This document shows positions 8,605 to 17,580 of a DNA stretch of 64,000 nt, in pieces. The stretch is from Polyangiaceae bacterium. Its GTDB lineage: Bacteria; Myxococcota_A; Polyangia; Polyangiales; Polyangiaceae. Made by a program: the position numbers and the translations under genes. The stretch covers positions 1-64,000 of the forward strand of contig JABSRN010000014.1 of the NCBI GenBank assembly GCA_013214025.1. Reading direction: 5' to 3'. The notes under the pieces were generated by a model, which was not told where the DNA came from, ran no database searches, and was given only the letters and a program-made list of their open reading frames with translations. Position 1 is the first letter of the stretch; each line of letters opens with the position of its first letter.

Positions 8605-9234
8605 TCAGCCGCCGTCGCCGCTGTCTGCGCCGCCGTCGAACACCTCACCGTCGTCGAGGAAACACTCGAACTCGCAGCGAGCTTCCGTACCGCCGTCCGC
8701 GGCGAAGCGGATGCAGGTGAGCAGATCACTTGCAGACTCTCCGATGTAGCCCTCGTCGGTGAGTGCGCCGCAGGTGTCGACAGCATCATCGACATCCTCG
8801 CTGCTGCCGAAGCCTCCGTTGGCGTCCGCGATCTTGCTAAACTCAGCCATGACGCAGGCGAAGTCGCCTCCGTTGGGCTTTGCTTCTACGCAAGCTGCGG
8901 TGTACTCGACACATGCGTTGTCGTCGTAGCAAGCGGTTAACTCGGTCGCACATTTGTCGACCAGACACTCGAAACAGCCGTCGACTTTGCGGGTATCAAC
9001 CAGATCGATTGAGTCGCACTCGTTGCTGTTGCCGGCGTCGGTGGTGCCGGTGTTAGTGCCGCCCGTGCCGCTGTCTGTGCCCGTGCTGCTGTCTGTGCCC
9101 GTGCCGCCGGTGCCCGTGCTGGTTCCGCTGTCTTCGTCGCCGCCATCTACACCGTCGTTTACGGTGACTTCGCAGCCCATGGAGAGTGCGGATGCCACCA
9201 GGCCGAAGCCAATCAAGTTACGCCAAGCTTTCAT
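8605..9234 (-). CDS. Cys-rich lipoprotein with Gly/Thr/Asp linker, unknown function
   Basis: Exported lipoprotein of 209 residues. A signal peptide with lipobox ALSMGC ends at Cys21. Residues 30-65 form a low-complexity linker of Gly, Thr, Ser and Asp (repeats such as GTGTDSST). The C-terminal 130 residues contain about a dozen Cys in a spaced pattern (CFECLVDKCATELTACYDDNACVEYTAAC) like other small myxobacterial surface lipoproteins. A strong GGAGG ribosome site precedes the ATG. The mRNA leader has a hairpin just 5' of that site, and the gene ends with a clear terminator, so it is monocistronic. No enzymatic motif is visible. Confidence 0.75.
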   Translation of the reverse strand: MKAWRNLIGFGLVASALSMGCEVTVNDGVDGGDEDSGTSTGTGGTGTDSSTGTDSGTGGTNTGTTDAGNSNECDSIDLVDTRKVDGCFECLVDKCATELTACYDDNACVEYTAACVEAKPNGGDFACVMAEFSKIADANGGFGSSEDVDDAVDTCGALTDEGYIGESASDLLTCIRFAADGGTEARCEFECFLDDGEVFDGGADSGDGG

Positions 9235-9248
9235 AATTTTCCTCCAAG

Positions 9249-9265
9249 CCCCGTTTGATACGGGG
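9249..9265 (-). promoter_or_regulatory. Leader hairpin next to the Shine-Dalgarno sequence
   Basis: ccccgt (9249-9254) and acgggg (9260-9265) form a 6-bp GC-rich stem with a 5-base loop, four bases from the cctcc that is the GGAGG ribosome site of the lipoprotein gene starting at 9234. A translational or stability role is possible; the rest of the 277-base intergenic region shows nothing else I can name. Confidence 0.3.
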
Positions 9266-9511
9266 GGTTTTAGGGGCGGTCCGATTCCCGCAAGTCACAT
9301 AGACCTACGCAAATGAGGCCGAATGCCCTCCTAAGAATTTGTTGTTCTACGCGATTTCTCGTTGTGGCGGCACCGATTGGTTTCAAATAGGGCCAGCGGT
9401 CCGTCACGAGCAGCGGAATTGTCCGAGTAATTGTTTAGAGTGCCCAAGTTTTCGACATAGACCGACGAGGGAGAAGCCTTCGATATTCTCCGCGTCTGGA
9501 GACTTCCGCGT

Positions 9512-11179
9512 CTAGGTATCGGGTTTCTCCGGGTTCTCTGAGTCCTGAGGAGCGGGGGTCTCAGGGGGTGCCGCTGAGACGGGAACTGGGCGCCGGCGGC
9601 TCCGGAAGGCCATATATATCGAAGCTACGGTGCCCAACCACCACGGGCTATCGCCGTAGAGTTCATAGGGAGTGCGGGGCCCCCGGAGGAACGCGATCTC
9701 TTCCACGAGTGCCGCTTCTACGAAGGTGCCGGTGTTGGCCACGACCCGTCCGGCCGGATCGATGATGGCGCTGACGCCACTGTTGGTGGACCGCACCATG
9801 TATTTGCGGTGCTCGATGGAGCGGAAACTCGCCAGTGCCACGTGGATCCACGGCTCGGTGGTGTCCCCGTACCAAGCGTCATTGGTCATATTGACCAGGA
9901 GGTCGACGGGCTCGTCCTGGAGCATGCTGTTCACGAAGCTCGGAATGATGTCCTCGTAGCAAATATGGACGTTGATATTGAATTCCCCGAGGGGTAGCGG
10001 CGCCAGGGATTTGCCAGGGGTGAATCGCCCGGTGTGGGGCGACAACTTGTACAAGCTGGGGAACTGCTCACCGAATGGGAGGTACTCTCCGAAGGCCAGC
10101 AGGAACTGCTTGTCGTAGCGCCCTTGGACTGTGCCCGCCCGGTCGCTAATTAACGACGAGTTGTACAGGACGTAACCACGAGCATCCTCGACCCGTCGGG
10201 TGAGCAAGGCGCCAAAGATTGCGGGAACACCGAGACGCCGGCTGAAGAGGCGCTCGTAGTACTCGTTGGCGTATTTTTCGGGGACCGCTCCGGCCACTGA
10301 CGTCTCGCTCCACACGACCAAGTCCAGGGGGCCCTGTTCTCGGAGGGAGTTGGTCAGTCGCAGATGTCGGGCGAGGCCTTCGGCGCGGTTGGTGCGTTTT
10401 GCCATCAGCCCCATGTTGGCTTGCACCAAGCCCACATGCTTTTTCGGCGCGTCCTCCAGCATGGCGTCCACCTGGGCCAAACGAACCACGCCGTAGATCG
10501 CCGCACTGGCGGTTATCATGAGCAGCCCAGCGGTCGCCTTCCACTGAGGCACGGCGCCCTCCAGCCGCGCTATGATGAGCTCGGCTATGGCGACGTTGGT
10601 GGCCAGGAGGGCCAGGCCGACGGCGATGGGGTTGCCCAGCTCGGCTACCTGAGTGAGCACCGGCACCTGATGCACGGTGGCACCGAAGTACCAGTGGAAC
10701 AGCACCGGGTAGATCAGCTCGCTAGCGATGAAGGCAGGAAATATCGTCAGCCGCGGGTGCCAGCCCAGCTCATTGGCGCGGGCGTACAGCCAGCCCATGA
10801 GGGCGGTGCGCCCGGCCAGGAACATGCACAAGAGCAGCATGATCAGCGCACAGGCGGCAGTGGGGAAGCCGCTGAAGGTCTCGAGCATGCCCAGCAGCCA
10901 GTGGAAGCCGAGCAGGATCATCACCACCCCGGCGGCCCAAGAAGTAGCGGCGGCGCGGCGCGGGGTTTGTCGATGCAATGCCACCAACAGCGGCACCCAC
11001 GCGATGAAGGCCACGGGCCACACGTCGCAGCCGGGGAAAGCAGCGAAGTACAGCAGTCCGCAAAGCACCGCGAGGGCGAGGCTCGGTTGGGGCGCGAGGG
11101 GAAACATCGGGCTCGCCTTGGGAGCGAGGGGAAACGTCGTGCTCTCGTCTGACGTCGGGACGGGGGCGCTCTCGCTCAT
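9512..11179 (-). CDS. lnt: Apolipoprotein N-acyltransferase
   Basis: Inner-membrane enzyme that N-acylates the diacylglyceryl-Cys of lipoproteins, the last maturation step. The 555-residue protein has the usual architecture: an N-terminal half of about six to eight membrane spans and a periplasmic nitrilase-like domain with the catalytic Glu (VWSETSVAGA), Lys (RYDKQFLLAFGEYLPFGEQ) and Cys (VHICYEDIIPSF), followed by a last span near LGTVASIYMAF and a charged Pro-rich tail. It overlaps the stop of the upstream CheY-like gene by four bases (ATGA), so it is the last gene of a three-gene unit. The many lipoproteins in this window are presumably its substrates. Confidence 0.95.
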   Translation of the reverse strand: MSESAPVPTSDESTTFPLAPKASPMFPLAPQPSLALAVLCGLLYFAAFPGCDVWPVAFIAWVPLLVALHRQTPRRAAATSWAAGVVMILLGFHWLLGMLETFSGFPTAACALIMLLLCMFLAGRTALMGWLYARANELGWHPRLTIFPAFIASELIYPVLFHWYFGATVHQVPVLTQVAELGNPIAVGLALLATNVAIAELIIARLEGAVPQWKATAGLLMITASAAIYGVVRLAQVDAMLEDAPKKHVGLVQANMGLMAKRTNRAEGLARHLRLTNSLREQGPLDLVVWSETSVAGAVPEKYANEYYERLFSRRLGVPAIFGALLTRRVEDARGYVLYNSSLISDRAGTVQGRYDKQFLLAFGEYLPFGEQFPSLYKLSPHTGRFTPGKSLAPLPLGEFNINVHICYEDIIPSFVNSMLQDEPVDLLVNMTNDAWYGDTTEPWIHVALASFRSIEHRKYMVRSTNSGVSAIIDPAGRVVANTGTFVEAALVEEIAFLRGPRTPYELYGDSPWWLGTVASIYMAFRSRRRPVPVSAAPPETPAPQDSENPEKPDT

Positions 11180-11583
11180 ACGCCGAGGACGTCCCGTACG
11201 ATCTCAAGTGCCTCGGTCACGCGGAACGGCTTGATGAGATAACGTCTCGCGCCACTCTGGATTCCTCGCACGATATCTCGCGGCCCGTCGAGGGCCGTTG
11301 TGAATACGATCGGCACGGTGCTTCGGTCCGGCAAGAGGTGGGTTTGCTCGGCGACCTGAAAGCCGTCGATACCCGGCATCATCGCGTCGAGCAAAAGCAG
11401 ATCAGGTGGCGGATCGTGGCTGGCCATGGCGACGGCTTCGTGTCCGTCCACCGCCCGATGGACGTCATCGCGCCCCTGGAGTGCGCCGGTCAGAAACTGG
11501 GCGATGTTGTCATCGTCTTCGGCGATCAGGATCTGTTTGCGCGCGCTACTTACTCGAGCTTTAGGTGGCGCGCCGCCGGACAT
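11176..11583 (-). CDS. CheY-like single-domain response regulator
   Basis: A 135-residue receiver domain with no output domain. The acidic pocket (LIAEDDDN), phospho-acceptor Asp (LLLLDAMMPGIDG), the switch Thr (VFTTALDG) and the conserved Lys (RYLIKPF) are all present, so it should be phosphorylatable. It overlaps lnt by ATGA and the parvulin gene by one base (TAATG), which makes it the middle gene of a tight operon. A soluble REC-histidine kinase is encoded divergently 670 bases away and could be its partner; that is inference. The output is unknown, possibly protein-protein contacts as for CheY and Spo0F. Confidence 0.9.
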   Translation of the reverse strand: MSGGAPPKARVSSARKQILIAEDDDNIAQFLTGALQGRDDVHRAVDGHEAVAMASHDPPPDLLLLDAMMPGIDGFQVAEQTHLLPDRSTVPIVFTTALDGPRDIVRGIQSGARRYLIKPFRVTEALEIVRDVLGV

Positions 11584-12122
11584 TACTTCACGCGTTTGAT
11601 GACGTGGAAGCCGAACCCGGTTTCAACGGGGCCAGCGACGCCGCCCGGCTTGAGCGCGAATACCGCGTCGTTAAAAGCCGGAACCATTTGGCCTTTGCGA
11701 AAGGTGCCCAGATCGCCACCGCGAGGACCTGAGGGGCCGTCGGAATTCTTCTTGGCGAGCGCCGCGAAGTCTTTTCCGCCCTTGGCCTCTTTGGTGAGGC
11801 GGGTGGCCAGGGTCTTGGCCTCTTCCTTGGTGCGGGTGACGTTGGGTTTGGCACGAGAGCCGCCCTTGTAGGCGATAAGGATATGCGAGGCGGTGACCGT
11901 GGCCACGTCACCCTTGGCGGGCGCAACGCTCGGCCGCGGCGGGGGGGTCGGTCGAGCGGGCTTGGGTGCAATCGCCGTTGGCTTGAGCGGCTCCACCGTG
12001 ACCGTTTTCTTGGCCGGAGCAGCGGCGTGCAGGTCGCTGGGCTGCGTCAAATCAATACAGCCGCCGAGAAAAGTCGACAGGCTGATGGCCGGGAGGATGA
12101 ATTTCGCCGTTCGTGTAGTCAT
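11583..12122 (-). CDS. Parvulin-type peptidyl-prolyl isomerase lipoprotein
   Basis: Exported PpiC/PrsA-like foldase of 179 residues. ATG 12122 is preferred; GTG 12131 would add three residues. The signal sequence ends in lipobox FLGGC, followed by a Pro/Ala/Lys linker to about residue 70. The parvulin domain has the expected order: ASHILIAYKGG, DFAALAKKNSDGPSGPRGGD, LGTFRKGQMVPAF, and the end GFGFHVIKRVK. It should act on proline bonds of exported proteins in the periplasm or outer membrane. First gene of the unit with the CheY-like regulator and lnt; its stop overlaps the next ATG by one base. Confidence 0.9.
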   Translation of the reverse strand: MTTRTAKFILPAISLSTFLGGCIDLTQPSDLHAAAPAKKTVTVEPLKPTAIAPKPARPTPPPRPSVAPAKGDVATVTASHILIAYKGGSRAKPNVTRTKEEAKTLATRLTKEAKGGKDFAALAKKNSDGPSGPRGGDLGTFRKGQMVPAFNDAVFALKPGGVAGPVETGFGFHVIKRVK

Positions 12123-12254
12123 CGGAAACACTGGTACGGCGCTTCGGGGCGGGCTGGCAAGTCGTATGTTCCGGCCCGCGGCTTTTCTAGCTGGAAATCG
12201 AGGTGATTCGTCCTTGCTGGTAGCCCGGCCGCTGACGCAAGATAGCGTTCAGAA

Positions 12255-13463
12255 ATGCCGAGAATTCTCTATATCGAGGACGACGATGCCAACCGCCTAT
12301 TGGTCCGCAAGCTGTTGGAGCGCTCGGGCTTTGAGGTCACGGAAGCCCCGGATGGCGTCGAGGGAGTGCGATTGGCCTGCGCCGATCCACCGGATCTGAT
12401 CCTCGTCGACATCGCCATCCCTGGCTTGGACGGTTACGAGGTCACTCTCCGATTGAAGAACGAGAAGAATTTGGCGGGAGTCCCCATCGTCGCCCTCACC
12501 GCTGAAGGCAACCGAGAGACCAGCCTAGCGGTGGGTTGCGATGGCTTCCTGCAAAAGCCCATCGACGCCAAGACCTTTCCGAAGACCGTACGCAGCTATC
12601 TCAAAGGGCAGCGCGAAGAATCGCCAGCAGATCTCAGCCGGGAACATCTACGGACCCAAAGCGGGAAGATCGTCGAACATCTAGAGCAAAAAATTGAGCA
12701 GCTGAGTCGCGCTAACGCCCGGCTGCTCGATTTGGATCAGGCTCGTAAAGAGTTTTATCGGAACGTGTCCCATGAGCTCGCGACGCCCATGACTCCGATC
12801 ATCGGTTACATGCGGCTTCTAGCCGACGGCGAGCTCGGCGCTCTCACGGATCGGCAAGCCAAGGTCATTAATTCGGTCGACGAATGTGCGCAGCGCCTGC
12901 GGGGACTGATCGACAATCTGCTCGACGTAACCGGCATCGAGACCGGGCGATTGCGATTCAATGCCGGGCCCTACGACCTGCTGGATGTGGTGCGACGAGC
13001 TGTCCAGCAGACAGAAGATACCTTGGGGGCCAAAGGCATCCGTCTATATAGAGAAGGGCCGGACGATCAGACCGGCTTGGGGGATCTGGACCGCTTGACG
13101 CGTGCAGTTTCCCAGCTCTTGGACAATGCTGGGAAATTCACTCCCGAAAACGGTCGAGTGGGCGTGCTAGTTTCGTCTCCCAGCGAGGGGCGCTTCGAAG
13201 TCCTCGTCGCTGATACAGGCCCCGGTGTTCCCGAGGAGGCCCAGAAAAAAATCTTCGATCCCTTCTTCCAGGCTGACGGATCGGTGACCCGGGCGCATGG
13301 TGGCGCGGGCATTGGACTGGCTATTGTTCGCGGCATCGCCAAGGGCCACGCCGGCGACGTGGAAGTGGAGTCGCCTTGCGATGTCACCATCGCCGGGAAG
13401 ACGTTTCATGGTGCCGCCTTCCGGCTGAGTATTTCCGCAGCTGGCAATACCCACTTGGACTGA
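12255..13463 (+). CDS. Soluble hybrid protein: receiver domain plus histidine kinase
   Basis: A 402-residue cytosolic signalling protein without membrane segments. Residues 1-115 are a receiver domain (ILYIEDDDAN; phospho-acceptor Asp in LILVDIAIPGLDGYE; KPI), 140-220 a HisKA dimerisation domain with the phospho-His in FYRNVSHELATPMTPI, and 270-395 an HATPase domain with N box QLLDNAGKF, G1 VADTGPGVP and G2 GGAGIGLAIVRGI. The receiver stands before the kinase, an arrangement common in myxobacteria where the receiver takes up the upstream signal. It is divergent from the parvulin-REC-lnt unit and its stop is four bases before the GTG of the cysteine desulfurase gene. Input and target unknown. 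Confidence 0.92.
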   Translation: MPRILYIEDDDANRLLVRKLLERSGFEVTEAPDGVEGVRLACADPPDLILVDIAIPGLDGYEVTLRLKNEKNLAGVPIVALTAEGNRETSLAVGCDGFLQKPIDAKTFPKTVRSYLKGQREESPADLSREHLRTQSGKIVEHLEQKIEQLSRANARLLDLDQARKEFYRNVSHELATPMTPIIGYMRLLADGELGALTDRQAKVINSVDECAQRLRGLIDNLLDVTGIETGRLRFNAGPYDLLDVVRRAVQQTEDTLGAKGIRLYREGPDDQTGLGDLDRLTRAVSQLLDNAGKFTPENGRVGVLVSSPSEGRFEVLVADTGPGVPEEAQKKIFDPFFQADGSVTRAHGGAGIGLAIVRGIAKGHAGDVEVESPCDVTIAGKTFHGAAFRLSISAAGNTHLD

Positions 13464-13466
13464 GTA

Positions 13467-14591
13467 GTGCCCGCCGAGCTCATCTATCTGGACTGGAACG
13501 CCACCAGTCCACTGCACCCGACCGTGGTCGCGGCCATGCAAAGGGCCGCCGAAAAGCATTGGGGCAATCCGTCGAGCGTGCACGCAGCCGGTCGGGGTGC
13601 GGCGTCCGTCGTAGAGGGCGTGCGCGAGCAGCTGGCCGCCCTACTGGGCACTCATCACCGGGACGTGTTGTTCACGGCCGGGGGCACCGAAGCGAACAAT
13701 CTGGCGCTGCACGATACTGCCGCCTTGGTTCTCGCTCGCATCGAGCACCCGAGCGTGACTCAGATGGGCGAGACCGCTGCCAGCCGTGGTGCCCCGGTGG
13801 TGTGGGTCCCCGTGGGAGCTTCGGGCTGTGTCGAGCCGGAAGCCGTTCAGGAAGCCTTGGAGAGTCTCCCCAGCGAGATGCAAGTGACGGTGTGCGTCAC
13901 GGCGGTCAATCACGAGACCGGCATCATTCAGGATGTGACCGGCATATCCGAGGTGAGCCGACGCTTCGGCGCGCGGCTTCATGTGGACGCGGTTCAGGCC
14001 CTGGGCAAGGTGTCGCTCGATTTTCTGGCCGGGGTGGACTCGCTGGCAGTATCGGCCCACAAGATCCGGGGTCCCAAGGGAGTAGGAGCATTGTTGTGGC
14101 GGGACTCCTCGTCGGCGCCGCGCCCGCTGTTGATCGGCGGGGCTCAGCAACGAGGCCTGAGGGCCGGGACTTTGGATCCCGTGACCATCGCGGGATTCGG
14201 CGCCGCACTGGAGCGCAGCCCCGACGGCCCCGAACGATACTCAGCATTGGCCAGTCTGCGCGACCGACTCCAGCACTCGTTGGGCGACCGAGTGCGGAAC
14301 AATGGCGATGCTACCCGGCGGGTGCCCCACGTACTCAATGTGAGCGTCAATGGTTGGCGTGGTGACGAGATGGTCGCAGCCCTGGATCTGTTGGGGATTT
14401 GTGTTTCTAGCGGCAGCGCCTGTTCGGCCGGCACTCCGGAACCCTCACCGGTAATAACCGAGATGTTGGGGGTTGAGCGCGCCAAAGAAGCCGTACGCAT
14501 CAGTCTCGGCGACGAGATCACCGATGAAATCATGTCGACCGTGATTCCCAAGTTTGTTCAAGTGCTTGGGGCCGAGCCTTCGAGTACTTGA
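13467..14591 (+). CDS. Cysteine desulfurase (NifS/IscS family)
   Basis: PLP enzyme that removes sulfur from cysteine for Fe-S clusters or thiolation. The 374 residues contain the conserved start IYLDWNATSPLHP, FTAGGTEANNLAL, VTAVNHETGIIQ, the PLP Lys in SAHKIRGPKGVG, and the mobile Cys in SSGSACSAGTPEPS; the insertion near that Cys fits the NifS/IscS class. Start is GTG 13467, four bases after the kinase stop, and the match to the family begins within four residues. No Fe-S scaffold gene (iscU, nifU) or thiouridylase gene is adjacent, so I cannot say which pathway it serves. Confidence 0.93.
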   Translation: MPAELIYLDWNATSPLHPTVVAAMQRAAEKHWGNPSSVHAAGRGAASVVEGVREQLAALLGTHHRDVLFTAGGTEANNLALHDTAALVLARIEHPSVTQMGETAASRGAPVVWVPVGASGCVEPEAVQEALESLPSEMQVTVCVTAVNHETGIIQDVTGISEVSRRFGARLHVDAVQALGKVSLDFLAGVDSLAVSAHKIRGPKGVGALLWRDSSSAPRPLLIGGAQQRGLRAGTLDPVTIAGFGAALERSPDGPERYSALASLRDRLQHSLGDRVRNNGDATRRVPHVLNVSVNGWRGDEMVAALDLLGICVSSGSACSAGTPEPSPVITEMLGVERAKEAVRISLGDEITDEIMSTVIPKFVQVLGAEPSST

Positions 14592-14697
14592 AGGGTTACT
14601 GGAGGTGTTGATCGGATGGCGTGAAGGCACTTCATCTCACGGCTCTAAGTGCCGGATAAGCGAACGCTAATCACCGTGTTGATGACGCACCAAAAGC

Positions 14698-14714
14698 ATT
14701 CCATTGAATGGAAT
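14698..14714. promoter_or_regulatory. 17-bp palindrome, possible operator
   Basis: attccattgaatggaat is a perfect 8+1+8 palindrome in the 193-base gap between the convergent cysteine desulfurase and rlmB genes. It is AT-rich in a GC-rich genome. The short arms with a single central base suit a dimeric repressor better than an RNA stem, but a position between two gene ends is odd for an operator. Confidence 0.35.
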
Positions 14715-14784
14715 CAGAGGGGGGACTACACGACCCGTGTTCAGCACTATCGTCCGCCTCCGGGGGGAACTTGAAGGGTCGAGT

Positions 14785-15540
14785 CTAAGTGTCTGAAGAT
14801 GATTGCTGAATCTGGCATTCGTAGATGGCAAGGGCAGCCGCAACGGACGCATTCAGCGAATCGATGGTCTTGGCTGTGGTGAGGCGAGCCAGGTGGCTGC
14901 AGGCTCGTCGAACGGCTCGCTCGAGGCCCGTGTGTTCGCTTCCTACGACGACCACGACTCGGTCTCCGAGGGGGGCGTCGCGCAGGCTGCCGCTGGCCGA
15001 GGCGTCCAGGCCGACCGTCACGAAGCCGCGACCTTGGGCGTCCTGCAGGGCTCCGCGAAGAGAGTTCACGCGGCACAACGTTGCGTGTTCGATGGCTCCC
15101 GCGGAGGCACGGAATGTCGCCGTGGATAGCGGGGCGCTGTTGTTCTCCGCCCACAACACGCCGTCGGCCCCAAGACCGACGCAACTCCGGATAATCGCCC
15201 CGAAGTTTTGGGGGTCCTGGATATTGTCGATGGCGACGATGACGCGCGACTTGCTTAGCAATTCCTCGACATCGGTGAGGGCAAGGGGAGGGGCGATGGC
15301 TGCGCAGCCTTGGTGGCTCGTGCCCTTCGATAAGGACTCCAGCTCGCTTCTGGGAACTCGCCGGACCGTGGCCCCATGGTCGGTGGCGAAACGGGCGACG
15401 CCGTCCAGGCGCTCTCGATTGGCGCCAGTGGAGGTCTGGACGAGCACGGCATGTAACTGGTCTCCGCGCACGCGGATCGCTTCGCGTACGGGTTGTAGGC
15501 CGACGATGAGGCGTTCTTCTGGAGGGGTGTCTGTGGCCAC
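14785..15540 (-). CDS. rlmB: 23S rRNA 2'-O-methyltransferase (RlmB/TrmH family)
   Basis: SPOUT-fold methyltransferase, most likely the RlmB type that methylates the ribose of G2251 of 23S rRNA with S-adenosylmethionine. The 251 residues have an N-terminal substrate-binding domain (LIVGLQPVREAIRVR) and all three SpoU motifs: AIDNIQDPQNFGAIIRS, VVVVGSEHTGLERAVRRAC and IDSLNASVAAALAIYE. The exact rRNA position is inferred from best resemblance; another TrmH-family specificity is possible. The gene follows pyrF by 57 bases on the same strand and is probably cotranscribed with it. Confidence 0.88.
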   Translation of the reverse strand: MATDTPPEERLIVGLQPVREAIRVRGDQLHAVLVQTSTGANRERLDGVARFATDHGATVRRVPRSELESLSKGTSHQGCAAIAPPLALTDVEELLSKSRVIVAIDNIQDPQNFGAIIRSCVGLGADGVLWAENNSAPLSTATFRASAGAIEHATLCRVNSLRGALQDAQGRGFVTVGLDASASGSLRDAPLGDRVVVVVGSEHTGLERAVRRACSHLARLTTAKTIDSLNASVAAALAIYECQIQQSSSDT

Positions 15541-15597
15541 GATGTCCTGAGAGTTGGCGCGGGGGATTGCCGGCGCCGAAGGCTGTCGTAAAAAATT

Positions 15598-16317
15598 CTA
15601 GAGCGCCAGTTCGATCTCAGCGCAGATAGCACGGGCGGCGGCTACCGGATCGTCCGCATCTCGGATGGGGCGACCGACGACTAGCAAACTGGAGCCGCTC
15701 TCGATGGCACCGCGGGGCGTACCCGTGCGTTTTTGGTCCCCGACATCGGCCCCGGCGGGACGAATACCCGGCGTTACTAGAACCGGGTTGGGTCCCAGCG
15801 ATTCACGCAGCTGACCCACTTCTTGGACGGAGCAGACCAAACCACCGACGCCGTTGTCGGTTGCCAGGGTGGCCAGACGCAAGACCTGCTCTGCCGGGGA
15901 ATCGCTGACTCCTGTGGCCGCCAGATCTTCCTGTCCCATGGAGGTCAGAACTGTCACGGCCAAAATCGTCAGGCCGGTATTTTCCGCTACCGCAGCCTTG
16001 GCTGCTCCCTCAAGCATGGCGGGTCCGCCGCAGCCGTGCACCGTCAGATAGCGGGCGCCGAGCTGGCAGGCCGAGCGCACGGCGCGCTCTACGGTTGCTG
16101 GGATGTCGTGAAGTTTGAGATCGAGAAATACATCGGTCCCGCTGTCGATCCCGAGGCGCACCGCTGCGGGACCCTCTCTGAGAAAGAGTTCCAGGCCGAC
16201 TTTGGTGACTCCCACTTCGGGGCCAACGCGAGCCAGGGCGTCTTTCGCCGCGCCTAGACTTGGAAAATCCAAGGCGAAGGCGAGGCGCTCACGGGAGCGA
16301 GCAGTACTGTCAGTCAC
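15598..16317 (-). CDS. pyrF: Orotidine 5'-phosphate decarboxylase
   Basis: Cytosolic enzyme of the last step of UMP synthesis, decarboxylating OMP. The 239-residue TIM barrel has the catalytic motif DVFLDLKLHDIPATV (the Lys-Asp pair), the substrate loop LLVVGRPIRDADDP near the C-terminus, and VTPGIRP before it, all typical of the bacterial type I enzyme. The gene starts three bases after the stop of the coiled-coil membrane protein and 57 bases before rlmB, so the three form an operon. Confidence 0.95.
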   Translation of the reverse strand: MTDSTARSRERLAFALDFPSLGAAKDALARVGPEVGVTKVGLELFLREGPAAVRLGIDSGTDVFLDLKLHDIPATVERAVRSACQLGARYLTVHGCGGPAMLEGAAKAAVAENTGLTILAVTVLTSMGQEDLAATGVSDSPAEQVLRLATLATDNGVGGLVCSVQEVGQLRESLGPNPVLVTPGIRPAGADVGDQKRTGTPRGAIESGSSLLVVGRPIRDADDPVAAARAICAEIELAL

Positions 16318-16320
16318 GAG

Positions 16321-17073
16321 CTAGAAGCAGGAACACAACGGATCGCCGGGCGGGCAATTGCACGCGGGCTTCGAGGGCGCAGAGTTTTTGCCGCCGCCAC
16401 TTGCCGGGCGGGCACGGCGACCACCGCTTGTACGACGGCGGTTCTTGGCAAGCTCGGCTTTGATCTGTGCGCGGGTGGCGTCGTCCTTGGCGGATGCAAG
16501 GGCTCGCTTGAGCTTCTTCTCGGTGGCCAAGGCCATGGCCTTCTCTTCTTCGAACTTTCGCTTCTCTTCCTGAAAGGCGGCGTGTTCAGCAGCTGCAGCT
16601 GCTGTGGCCGCCGCCTTATCGTCTAGCTGACGCTTGATAATGACGCCGCCGCCGATGGCACCGGAGATCAACAGGAACCCCACCAAACCGATCATGACTT
16701 GGAGGTTCTTCTTTTTCTTGTCTTCGCCGATACTGGCAAGTTGCTGCTCGTGAGCTTGCTGGCTAGCCATGGTTTGGAGATTGGCGTGGGCGGCCGCTTC
16801 CGCTTCCGCTTTGGCGAGTTCGCCAGCCTTGATAGCTTCGAGGCGAGCGGACTCTTCGCGCTTGCGGGTCTCCTCGTCGGTGCGGCGTTGCTCTTCGTCG
16901 GCTACCCGGGCCTCTTCCGCAGCCTTGGCAGCAGCAGCGTCTGCGGCTTGCGCGTCCGCGGCAGCTTGGACGTCTGCGGCTTTCGTCGCTTCTTCTTCAG
17001 CGATACGATCTTCCTCAATGTTCATCAGCTCCTTGAGGGAGAAGAGAACTGAGCTTTCCTTTTCATCGGCCAT
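16321..17073 (-). CDS. Single-TM protein with Ala/Glu coiled coils and a Cys-rich tail
   Basis: A 250-residue protein of unknown function. ATG 17073 is chosen because GGAGA stands upstream; ATG 17154 would add 27 residues of unconvincing sequence. Residues 10-120 are an Ala/Glu/Arg-rich helix predicted as coiled coil, one membrane span lies near VMIGLVGFLLISGAIGGGVII, and a second charged helix follows. The C-terminus is basic and ends CNCPPGDPLCSCF, a Cys/Pro tail of the kind seen on several myxobacterial membrane proteins. The architecture resembles TolA or gliding-motility scaffolds, but no homology is claimed. It is the first gene of the operon with pyrF and rlmB. Confidence 0.7.
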   Translation of the reverse strand: MADEKESSVLFSLKELMNIEEDRIAEEEATKAADVQAAADAQAADAAAAKAAEEARVADEEQRRTDEETRKREESARLEAIKAGELAKAEAEAAAHANLQTMASQQAHEQQLASIGEDKKKKNLQVMIGLVGFLLISGAIGGGVIIKRQLDDKAAATAAAAAEHAAFQEEKRKFEEEKAMALATEKKLKRALASAKDDATRAQIKAELAKNRRRTSGGRRARPASGGGKNSAPSKPACNCPPGDPLCSCF

Positions 17074-17327
17074 CGGCGGGCTGTCTCCAGGGGGGGGTAA
17101 CGTGCGGGGCAAATTCTGCCCTAAAATCGACCCCTTGCGCATAGCAATCGACATCCTTTTTGTCGATATCGCCGGACACAGATTTTGTGGGGTTGTTTCG
17201 AGTTCTGTCTGGTGCAGGCCGCTGGGCGTCGGATTTGGGGCCGGAAAATCGGCACAATTTCAGGCTCACTACCCATACACCTGAATTGCGGAAATTCAGC
17301 GCTGTCGCTGATGGTACAGTCCCGCGG

Positions 17328-17543
17328 ATGCCGACCGACGTGGAAGCCCATATTACCGGCACAGTCTGGAAGATCGAGGTGTCCGCTGGCCAATCAGTGG
17401 CTCCCGAGGACACGCTGGTAATCATTGAATCCATGAAGATGGAGATGCCGGTAGAGGCTCCCCGCGCCGGTGTGGTGGGGGAGATCCGGGCCAAAGAGGG
17501 ACAGGCAGTAGCAGAAGGCGACGTGCTGCTTGTCCTCGAATGA
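17328..17543 (+). CDS. Biotin carboxyl carrier protein, single biotinyl domain
   Basis: A 71-residue protein consisting only of a biotinyl/lipoyl domain. The biotin attachment site is ESMKMEMPV with Lys37; the second half (GEIRAKEGQAVAEGDVLLVLE) completes the symmetric hammerhead fold. ATG 17328 is the start because the domain begins within eight residues; an upstream open frame has no coding look. Stand-alone carriers of this size serve acyl-CoA carboxylases or decarboxylases. The partner carboxylase is not in the window. The gene is 38 bases upstream of a lipoprotein gene. Confidence 0.9.
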   Translation: MPTDVEAHITGTVWKIEVSAGQSVAPEDTLVIIESMKMEMPVEAPRAGVVGEIRAKEGQAVAEGDVLLVLE

Positions 17544-17580
17544 TACGTTTCGCGATTGAAACAGTGCTGGGAGTGAACCA

